Origin: Nitrospira sp.
GTDB lineage: Bacteria; Nitrospirota; Nitrospiria; Nitrospirales; Nitrospiraceae
Assembly (NCBI GenBank): GCA_015904045.1
Contig: JABMDG010000071.1
Coordinates: forward strand, 14,152-28,135
Direction of reading: 5' to 3'
Length of the DNA: 13,984 nucleotides
Shown: positions 7,413 to 13,984 of the stretch, one piece after another
Numbering within the stretch: the first letter of the stretch is position 1
Layout of the letters: the number at the start of each line of letters is the position of its first letter
The notes under the pieces: model-generated
What the model was told of the DNA's origin: nothing
The model's input: only the letters and a program-made list of their open reading frames with translations
The model's database searches: none
Made by a program: the position numbers and the translations under genes

Positions 7413-10212
7413 TCAGGCCTGTTGCGCATTGGCCAGCGCAGCTTGTATGCCGTGCCTTTCCCGTTCACGGAATGACACGGCGATACGCAATTGTTCCAGA
7501 TACTGTTCCAGCGTCTTCCCGCCCAAATCAACGTGACGGGAGGCAAAGAACTCCCGAACGTCATATTCAAGCTCCGGAGTCGCGAGGCTGACGATGCCGC
7601 CGCACATGCGGCGTACGCCCTGTTTCGGAAACAACTGATCCATCTTCTCCCAATTCGTCTTCACAAAATCCCATGCGAGCTCGCGGTTATACACATTGCC
7701 CAGGCAGGCACTGACGATGAAAGGAGCATCCTGTGTGCGGATTTCTCCGTCGATCGTGCTCGCCAATGTGCGCGCCAGCAATGCGGGAGACTGAAAGGCG
7801 GCGAGTGAAAAGAGATAGCGCCGCTCCTCTTGCGGAGTCGCCGCCTTCCTATAGCGTTCGGAGAATTCTTCGTAGCGGGCCACGTCGCCGGTATGGGCCA
7901 GGATCGCGACAAGCCCCGGCACGATATTGGGATCGACGGCAGCCGAGTCAGTCCGGTATTGTGCATAGCGAACCAGGGCCTGTTCTTGAATCGCCGGATC
8001 GTTGCCCAATTTACCCGATATACCGAGCAGTTCCCCGCGCAACTGACCGAGCAGCACATTCTCCCCCGATCGCGGTTCCCATCCCAATTCACGGACAGCC
8101 GGAGCCACGAGGGTCCTGACGAAGGCTTCAAGCAAGGGCCGCTCATCCGCCGCAATGATCCGATTTAAAAAGGACAGGGACTCGAGCAGCAGGGCCCAGA
8201 CATTCTTGTCCCGTTCCTGCGTGAAATGTCGAGTAAGCCGCAGATAGTCCGGAAGCGGCATCGCGCCGGAGAGCGTCGTCGCCCAGGCGTCGCTGAGAAG
8301 ATTGAACCGTTCGGTTGGCGCGAGACGATCCAGCCCTCTGTCCAACAATCGTTGGAGCAGCGGCGCGTCGTACTGTACCCGGTAGAATCCGTGTCCCCCC
8401 TCGTTGATAAGCACCTGCCGCACATCCGGGGGAAGAGGGATACGTGTCTGATGTCCTGTGAGGAGCACCCTGCGGTGCTCCGCCTTGTCCTTCGTCTCAA
8501 TGCGAATCTGAACGGGAATCTGCCAGTCCTGCGTGGAAGACCCGCCCGTTCGGAGATAGGCGAATCGCTGCTGCGTGAGTAGCAGCTCCGAGACTCCCTC
8601 CAATTGAGCGCTCACAAGCGGGTAGCCGGGCTGGAAGATCCACCCATCCATAAGTTCAGGTACCGGCTGCTTGGCGGCCTTCCCGAGTGACACCCACAGA
8701 TCCTTCGTATCGGCATTCCCGTAGGCATGGGCGCGGAGATACTCCCGCACACCGTCCCGGAACGCCGTTGGTCCAATGTGCTGTTCCAGCATGCGCAGAA
8801 CCGACGCGCCCTTTTCGTATGTCAGCACATCGAACATCGCATCGGCATCCTTAGGCGCGTGAACCGGATATTCGATCGGCCTCGTGCTCCACAGCCCATC
8901 GACGGAAAAGGCCGCCGCCCGTGACACGCCGAATGTCTCCCAGCGCTTCCATTCCGGTTTCCAGGCGTCGACGGCCAGCATTTCCATGAAGGTGGCAAAG
9001 GCTTCATTGAGCCACAGTCCATTCCACCAGGACATCGTGACGAGATCGCCGAACCACATGTGGGCGTTCTCGTGGGCGACCACGTCGGCCACCCGTTCGA
9101 GTTCTGACGAGATCGCCGAACCACATGTGGGCGTTCTCGTGGGCGACCACGTCGGCCACCCGTTCGAGTTCTCCGTGGGTCCCGGTACGTTGATCGACCA
9201 GCAATGCCGTTTCCCTGAACGTGATCGCCCCCAGATTTTCCATCGCGCCTGAGGCGAAATCGGGAATGGCGATCAGGTCGAGCTTATCGCCCGGATACGG
9301 GATTCCGTAGTAGTCCTCAAAAAATGCGAGCGAGGCTTCGGCAATGTCCCGGCCGAATGGCGTCAGTGGCTGCTTGCCTGGAACGGTCCAGAGCCGGAGC
9401 GGCGTCTTGCCGACGAACCGTGCTTCAGTCGCGACCAGCTGCCCGACGATGAACGCCACCAGGTAGGTGGACATCTTCATGCTGTCTGCAAAGCGCAGGA
9501 CTTTTTTGCCGGCCTCGACAGACTCCGAGACAACGGAGGTATTCGACACGGCGGTCAGGCCGGGATCGATGACCAGCGTCGTGGCAAACACGGCTTTGAA
9601 ATCCGGTTCATCCCAGCAAGGAAAGGCGCGACGCGCATCCGTCGCCTCGAATTGCGTCGCCGCCATGGTCTGTATCGTTCCTGATTGGTCCTTATAGGTA
9701 CTGCGATAGAAGCCGCGCAACTTGTCGTTGAGGGTCCCTTGAAAGCTCAGGCGTAATGTCCATTCTCCCGGAGCAAGCGCCTGTGCAAAGGTGACGCAAC
9801 AACGCTGGAGCGGTTCATCTAATTCGATTGATGCGGCCCGGTACGCACCCATCGGGCCGGCGATTTCGGCCTGGCTAATGGCCAGGTCAACCACATTCAT
9901 GACGATCACGGTCGTCGGCTGAGTAATGGTCAGACTGATGACTGCCTTGCCGGTAAAGGTCGCGCCGGCAAGGTCCGGCTCCAACCGCAATTCGTATCTG
10001 GTCGGGATGACATGCCGTGGGAGCCGATAGGGATCAACGGTGCCGGTTGTATCGTGGTTCATGTCCTCATCTTTCGGTCGAACCGCAGCGGCGTGGGCGC
10101 TTGGGTTGATCAGCAGAACATTGGTGAATGGAATCAGCGGGAGGACGCAAAGACCGCGAACCGTCTGCGCCAGCAATCGGAGCGCGCCGCGGCGGCCGAC
10201 GGCATCGCTCAT
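7413..10212 (-). pseudogene. M1 family zinc aminopeptidase, broken by a 67-bp repeat (right copy)
   Basis: Two frames cover one M1 gene: 10212-9004 (402 codons) and 9092-7413 (559 codons). They are separated by an exact 67-bp tandem repeat at 9039-9172, and removing one repeat unit leaves 2733 nt, a whole number of codons giving a 910-residue enzyme. All catalytic parts exist (GAMEN, HENAH, the WLNEAF glutamate, TYEKG), but as read the first product passes HENAHMWFGDLV, then shifts frame and ends at 9004, losing the third zinc ligand and the C-terminal domain. Compared with the left copy it has about 54 extra N-terminal residues (RR at 7-8, a hydrophobic run, then AHAAA), which look like a signal peptide. 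The start overlaps rpiA by ATGA (10209-10212). An internal ATG at 10062 begins nearer the shared part, but its GAGG is only 2 nt away. Confidence 0.88.
9039..9172. repeat. Exact 67-bp tandem direct repeat (2 copies)
   Basis: Unit 1 is 9039-9105 and unit 2 is 9106-9172; they appear identical base for base, and the preceding base (t) also matches. The unit encodes ELERVADVVAHENAHMWFGDLV, the zinc-binding helix of the M1 enzyme. The left M1 gene has a single copy at the matching place (around 3270-3336). As 67 is not a multiple of three, the repeat causes a frameshift. Identity between the units means it is much younger than the block duplication, or is an assembly artefact. Confidence 0.97.
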
Positions 10213-10907
10213 ATCCTTTTCGCAAAATGGGTTTCAGGGCCGTCGGCTGTGCCGACGATCAGCACATCGGTTCGGCCCACGAACAGGCCTGTTTCGACGA
10301 CGCCGGGAATCTGGTTCAGTGCGATTTCCACATCTTTGGGATTGTCGATCCGATCCAGATGCACATCCACAATCAAATTCCCCGCTTCTGTCTTGAAGGG
10401 CGCGCCGTTTCGCTCGCGGAGGACAACGCGACTGCGGGTGAGGGTTTCAATCTCCCGCGCAGTACTGCCCCATCCAAAGGGAATGATTTCGATCGGCAGG
10501 GGAAATGATCCTCCAAGCACCGGGACTTGTTTGGTGTGATCGACCATGACGATAAATTGTTTCGAAGACGCCGCCACAATTTTTTCTTTGAGGAGCGCTC
10601 CCCCGCCACCTTTGATCAAATTGAAATGAGGATCGACCTGGTCGGCACCGTCGATCGCGACATCAATCTCCCATTGATTCTCTGCCTCGATGAGAGGAAT
10701 GCCGGCCTGTTTGGCGAGGACAGCGGTTTCTCGCGATGTCGGCACCCCTCGCAGGTTCATGCCTGCGCGCACCTTGTCACCCAGCGCCATGATCATATGT
10801 TTCGCGGTCGATCCAGTCCCCAGTCCGACGACCATGCCCGCGCGGACGAATTCCACGGCCTTTAAGGCTGCTGCTTTCTTGAGCTGATCGAGATCGACAG
10901 ACGTCAT
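10209..10907 (-). CDS. rpiA: Ribose-5-phosphate isomerase A (right copy)
   Basis: This 232-residue RpiA has the same length as the left copy, with GLGTGSTAKHM, DGAD and KGGGGALLKEK all intact, so it should be active in the pentose phosphate pathway. It overlaps glk (10904-10907) and the M1 start (10209-10212) by 4 nt each, keeping the coupled layout of the left copy. Substitutions against the left copy are mostly conservative (I/V, D/E, K/R), which points to selection on the protein rather than free decay. It sits in the copy still attached to pgl and pgi and may be the primary rpiA of the cell; that is an inference. Confidence 0.96.
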   Translation of the reverse strand: MTSVDLDQLKKAAALKAVEFVRAGMVVGLGTGSTAKHMIMALGDKVRAGMNLRGVPTSRETAVLAKQAGIPLIEAENQWEIDVAIDGADQVDPHFNLIKGGGGALLKEKIVAASSKQFIVMVDHTKQVPVLGGSFPLPIEIIPFGWGSTAREIETLTRSRVVLRERNGAPFKTEAGNLIVDVHLDRIDNPKDVEIALNQIPGVVETGLFVGRTDVLIVGTADGPETHFAKRI

Positions 10908-11971
10908 GGTGTAGGAGCGAGCGAGAGGGCCGCTGCGACGGACGCCGCACCAAGTAATGCGGTCTGTTGGTTCATGATCACTTTCACCGGCATCTGAGTC
11001 ATGAGGCGCTTGTACCGACCCTTGTTCGTGAACGCTTTCATGAATGTGCCATCGTGAAGTTTCGTGATGAGTTTCGGGGCGATCCCGCCGCCCACATATA
11101 CTCCGTCCAGAGCAAGCGCCTTCAAGGCCAGGTTTCCGGCTTCAGCACCGTAGATTGTGGCAAACAGATCCAGCGCTTGCTTGGCAATGTCCGCCTGGCC
11201 CTTCAACCCGGCTTCAGCGATTTCTGCGGCTGGATTCCCGGCCTTGACCTTTTCTGCCAGCCATGTGGGCTCGTTCTTTTTCGTGTCGCGCAGGAACTCA
11301 TACACGGCATGCAACCCGGGACCAGACAAGATCCGCTCATAGCTCACATGGAGGTATTGGCCTCGCAAATAACGAAGTAGCTCGATTTCCTGGTCATTGT
11401 TCGGGGCGAAATCCGCATGGCCTCCCTCTGAAGGCATCGGTCTGTAGGATTTCCCGTCCCAGAAGAGAATGGCTTCCCCTAATCCCGTACCCGCAGCGAT
11501 GAGTGCGAGGGCTTGCCGTTTTTCAGGAGGGTTCCCTGCATTTAACACCTCCAGCTCGTCTAACCGCAGCCATGCGATTCCATAGGCGGTCGATTCAAGA
11601 TCATTGAGCAGCTGGACGCGGTGAATATTGAACTGCTTGGCAATCTTCGCACCATCGACCACCCACGGCAGGTTGGTGGTCTGGCTATGATTGTCGATGA
11701 CCGGCCCGGCGATGCCGAAGCAGGCGGCGGCAATTGTGACGCGCTCCGTCGATTGTTTTGTCTCATGTAGCAGGCCGGTTTCCGCAGTCGCAGCCGTTTC
11801 CAGCGCAGTGGGCGGTGCCGGCGGCTCCAGAAATTCCTGGAGAATCTCTTCAAGAGAGCTGTAGTCGCGGCTATGGAATGATTCGAGACGAATCGGTTCG
11901 GTCCGCTCCCTGGTCCACTCATAGAGCGCAAGGTTGGTCTTGGTTCCGCCGATATCGCCCGCAAGAATCAT
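10904..11971 (-). CDS. glk: Glucokinase (right copy)
   Basis: This 355-residue glucokinase is the same length as the left copy, with GDIGGTKT, LLND, AAGTGLGEA and SEGGH all preserved. Its start overlaps the pgl stop by 4 nt (11968-11971) and its stop overlaps rpiA by 4 nt, so pgl, glk and rpiA form an unbroken coupled series. The variable stretch at about 48-80 is present but differs strongly from the left copy. Nothing in the catalytic motifs suggests a different substrate for either copy. Confidence 0.95.
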   Translation of the reverse strand: MILAGDIGGTKTNLALYEWTRERTEPIRLESFHSRDYSSLEEILQEFLEPPAPPTALETAATAETGLLHETKQSTERVTIAAACFGIAGPVIDNHSQTTNLPWVVDGAKIAKQFNIHRVQLLNDLESTAYGIAWLRLDELEVLNAGNPPEKRQALALIAAGTGLGEAILFWDGKSYRPMPSEGGHADFAPNNDQEIELLRYLRGQYLHVSYERILSGPGLHAVYEFLRDTKKNEPTWLAEKVKAGNPAAEIAEAGLKGQADIAKQALDLFATIYGAEAGNLALKALALDGVYVGGGIAPKLITKLHDGTFMKAFTNKGRYKRLMTQMPVKVIMNQQTALLGAASVAAALSLAPTP

Positions 11972-12756
11972 GTCTGGCCGTCACCCCGGATCGCATCATG
12001 GTGAAGGATTGTCAATCGTGCGGCCGCAGAGCGGTCCAACATCCACATCAGCCGCCCTGTTTCCGGGGCAACCAGCGCAGCCGGAAGCGCGCGATCTGCC
12101 GCACTGTCCGGCTCCAGAATCGCGCGCACGATGCCGGCCTTGCTCGAACCGGCGACCAGAAACAGTACCACAGTCGCCCTATTGAGCACACCTAGTGTCA
12201 TGGTCAGGCGCGATCCGATGCCTGTGGGTGCGTGACCGACTGTCACGGCCCGTCTCTGTTCTTGTAGCGCGGCAGTCCCTGGAAACAACGAGGCCGTATG
12301 CCCGTCTTCTCCAAGACCGAGAAGGATCAGGTCGATCCGGGGCATTTCTGGAGCAACAGTATTCGTCAGTCGGCGCAGCGCCTCCTCGTATCGTTGTGCG
12401 GCAGTTTCAGGATCCGGGTGTTCCCCTTGTATCCGATAGATGTGATCAGGGGCGATGCCCGCTGGTTGAAACAACGCCGCCTGGGTCATGCGGAAATTGC
12501 TTTCAGCATGCTCCTGTGGAACACAGCGTTCATCTCCGAAAAGAAAAAACATCTGCGGCCAATTGAATCGCTGCTTCCACTCCGGTGAAACCATCCTCTG
12601 GTACAGGGTTTTCGGAGTCGAGCCGCCTGACAGCGCCAAAAGAAACCGGCCATGGGATCGAATGGCCTCTTCACTGACGGCATGGACGAGCGACACCGCT
12701 GCCTGGGCCCATTCAGGGCCATCGGGTGCGATGCGGATGTCGGGAGTACCCACCAT
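11968..12756 (-). CDS. pgl: 6-phosphogluconolactonase (intact)
   Basis: This 262-residue protein hydrolyses 6-phosphogluconolactone to 6-phosphogluconate in the oxidative pentose phosphate pathway. The sequence shows the family's LSGGSTP (42-48), FGDERCVP (73-80) and LGLGEDGHTASLFPG (146-160). The length is normal for the DevB/SOL family. The ATG follows the pgi stop by one base (TGA C ATG), and its stop overlaps the glk start by 4 nt, so it is the second visible gene of the leftward operon. The broken copy at 6002-6465 corresponds to its last 163 residues; that copy ends differently, with the last ten residues of the intact protein absent. No zwf or gnd is visible in the window. Confidence 0.95.
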   Translation of the reverse strand: MVGTPDIRIAPDGPEWAQAAVSLVHAVSEEAIRSHGRFLLALSGGSTPKTLYQRMVSPEWKQRFNWPQMFFLFGDERCVPQEHAESNFRMTQAALFQPAGIAPDHIYRIQGEHPDPETAAQRYEEALRRLTNTVAPEMPRIDLILLGLGEDGHTASLFPGTAALQEQRRAVTVGHAPTGIGSRLTMTLGVLNRATVVLFLVAGSSKAGIVRAILEPDSAADRALPAALVAPETGRLMWMLDRSAAARLTILHHDAIRGDGQT

Positions 12757-12757
12757 G

Positions 12758-13984
12758 TCAGCGTCGGGAACTCCGTCGGCGATTCTTTGCAGCCGTTCGC
12801 TTCCGTGATGGTCCGGATGGTGTGAGTGCCGTCGTCACGGCATCGACCGTCGCCGCTTGATTGTGCCCCAGTTGGATACGGATGGCCTGGCGATGATGCG
12901 CGCGAAGCGAGTCCACATCTCCTGCAGCCTGCGCATGAGCCAATGTTCCGAACGAAAACGGCTTGCCCGGGATAGCCAGATCCGGAGTCATGCGATCGAC
13001 CAGTTCAAGAAAAAGACCGGTATCAGGCCCGCCTTTATGCAGTTGTCCGGTCGAATGCAGATAGCGGGGACCGTATCCAAAGGTCGTGGTCACATGATGC
13101 TTTGCGACAAGGGTTCGGCGGAGACGTCGCACGGCAGCTTCAAATGAACGCGACGGCGTCGTATAGGCCAACACAGAGACATAGGCGCCGGCCCGAAGAC
13201 AGCCGGAGAGGTCCTGCGCCGCTTCTTTGGGGGTGCTGCCGGGTAATTCCGGTAGCCGTCCGGTCGATTGGACAATCCCGAGGACGCGATTCGTATTGTC
13301 TTTGCTCTCTTGGACATTCGGCTGATCGAATGGATGGATGCCCAATAGATGTCCTGCAACGGCTGTTGCAAATTCCCAGCGAAAGAACTCCGCTCCGAGG
13401 TCGTAACAATCTTGCAGATCGAATCGGAGAACCGGATGTTGCGCTGTGCGGAGGGCTTGAACCTGCCGATCGAGAACGGCATTGTTCGCTCCCTTGAGAC
13501 GCAGATGGACAAAGAACCGGTCATTTCCATACGCGGACGGCGCCAGAACCGGTTCTTGTGCGACTGGTATGAGGCCGGTTCCCTCCTTGCCGGTGCTTTC
13601 GGCAAGCAGCTGTTCAACCCACAACCCGAATGTGGCAAGGCCGGGGGATGCGATGATCGTCACCTTGTCTCGTCCTGCCTTGGCAAGGCTTCCCATCGCG
13701 GCGCCGAGATAGGCGCCCGGATTCGTGCCGATGGCCGTCTGCTCCCGGCACCGCTCCGCCATGCCGGCCGCCCGGTCCAAGAGGCGAGGAATATTAAGCC
13801 CAAGAAGTGCCGCGGGCACGAGGCCGAACAGTGAGAGGACGGAATACCGCCCCCCGATATCAGGTGGATTGGAAAATGTCTGCCTGAACCCGTACTCCTG
13901 TGCCATCTTTTCCAATCCGGTTCCCGGATCCGTAATCGCAACAAATTGGTCGCCGCCCCGGTTCATTTTCGCCCTGCCGACCAG
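12758..13984 (-). CDS. pgi: Glucose-6-phosphate isomerase domain, probably of a transaldolase/Pgi fusion (partial)
   Basis: The frame is open to the window edge, so the N-terminal part is missing; the ATG at 13966 is internal to the family alignment. About 408 residues are visible and carry phosphoglucose isomerase signatures (numbered from that ATG): PDIGGRYSVLSLFGLVP (35-51), GLWVEQLLAESTGKEGTGLIPV (about 115-136, catalytic Glu), HPFDQPNV (catalytic His) and LHSTGQLHKGG (catalytic Lys). It interconverts glucose-6-phosphate and fructose-6-phosphate. The style of these motifs matches the bifunctional transaldolase/Pgi proteins of about 950 residues, but the transaldolase part cannot be seen, so the fusion is an inference. 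The last 20 residues form a very basic tail (SRKRTAAKNRRRSSRR). It precedes pgl by one base and is the first gene of the operon in view. Confidence 0.9.
   Translation of the reverse strand: MVGRAKMNRGGDQFVAITDPGTGLEKMAQEYGFRQTFSNPPDIGGRYSVLSLFGLVPAALLGLNIPRLLDRAAGMAERCREQTAIGTNPGAYLGAAMGSLAKAGRDKVTIIASPGLATFGLWVEQLLAESTGKEGTGLIPVAQEPVLAPSAYGNDRFFVHLRLKGANNAVLDRQVQALRTAQHPVLRFDLQDCYDLGAEFFRWEFATAVAGHLLGIHPFDQPNVQESKDNTNRVLGIVQSTGRLPELPGSTPKEAAQDLSGCLRAGAYVSVLAYTTPSRSFEAAVRRLRRTLVAKHHVTTTFGYGPRYLHSTGQLHKGGPDTGLFLELVDRMTPDLAIPGKPFSFGTLAHAQAAGDVDSLRAHHRQAIRIQLGHNQAATVDAVTTALTPSGPSRKRTAAKNRRRSSRR

Larger units (their letters stand above)
6466..12459. repeat. Right unit of a tandem block duplication (partner: left of base 1 to 6465)
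   Basis: The right unit repeats the left unit in order and orientation: permease end, M1, rpiA, glk, pgl. The left unit ends at about 6463-6465, which matches about 12457-12459 in the intact pgl. The right unit starts at 6466, which matches a point about 464 nt before the window start. Protein identities between units by hand count are about 81% for RpiA and 86% for Glk; the permease end is 92% identical in DNA. The right unit is shorter because the dehydrogenase is deleted. Confidence 0.85.

Noticed and set aside
7312..7440. Possible terminator between the convergent permease and M1 genes
   Set aside because: Only 4-5 bp stems were found (for example TGCGC...GCGCA at 7422-7439, inside M1 coding sequence), with no T run; not supportable as a terminator.
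9004..9105. Two separate functional genes in place of the right M1 gene
   Set aside because: The two frames meet at a perfect 67-bp repeat and join into a single M1 enzyme when one unit is removed; neither half alone has a complete active site with its C-terminal domain.
10185..10212. Twin-arginine (Tat) signal on the right M1 enzyme
   Set aside because: There is an RR near the N-terminus, but the surrounding residues do not fit the S-R-R-x-F-L-K consensus; a plain signal-peptide-like segment is all that can be said.

Overview
The window reads as a dense, moderately GC-rich bacterial chromosome segment that carries sugar-phosphate housekeeping genes. The gene set is a Pgi domain of the transaldolase/phosphoglucose isomerase fusion type, 6-phosphogluconolactonase, glucokinase, ribose-5-phosphate isomerase A, an M1 aminopeptidase and an FtsX-like ABC permease. 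This combination resembles Nitrospira-type (Nitrospirota) genomes, but that is an inference from gene content and protein style. I saw no rRNA, tRNA, CRISPR array, transposase or phage gene.

The main feature is that the same block occurs twice in the same order and orientation. Left copy: permease 3' end (1-381, +), PQQ-type sugar dehydrogenase lipoprotein (396-1574, -), M1 aminopeptidase (1641-4220, -), rpiA (4217-4915, -), glk (4912-5979, -) and a pgl that breaks off at about 6465. Right copy: a permease that starts abruptly at 6466 (6466-7311, +), a scar where the dehydrogenase used to be (7326-7356), a broken M1 aminopeptidase (7413-10212, -), rpiA (10209-10907, -), glk (10904-11971, -), a complete pgl (11968-12756, -) and pgi (12758 to the window edge, -). 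This is the layout expected from one tandem duplication of about 6-7 kb with breakpoints inside the permease gene and inside pgl. By hand count the copies are about 81% (RpiA) and 86% (Glk) identical in protein, and about 92% identical in DNA over the permease end. A metagenome assembly chimera of two related strains would look much the same and is the main rival explanation.

Decay is complementary. The left copy keeps the dehydrogenase and an intact M1 enzyme but has a broken pgl. The right copy keeps pgl but has lost the dehydrogenase, has a headless permease, and has an M1 gene frameshifted by an exact 67-bp tandem repeat over its zinc-binding site. Only rpiA and glk are intact twice.

In metabolic terms the leftward genes form a tightly packed operon with 4-nt ATGA overlaps. 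Glk makes glucose-6-phosphate, Pgi interconverts it with fructose-6-phosphate, Pgl hydrolyses 6-phosphogluconolactone in the oxidative pentose phosphate pathway, and RpiA interconverts ribulose-5- and ribose-5-phosphate. The dehydrogenase is predicted to act outside the cytoplasm. I found no convincing new defence, mobile or RNA system; the interest lies in the duplication and its decay.
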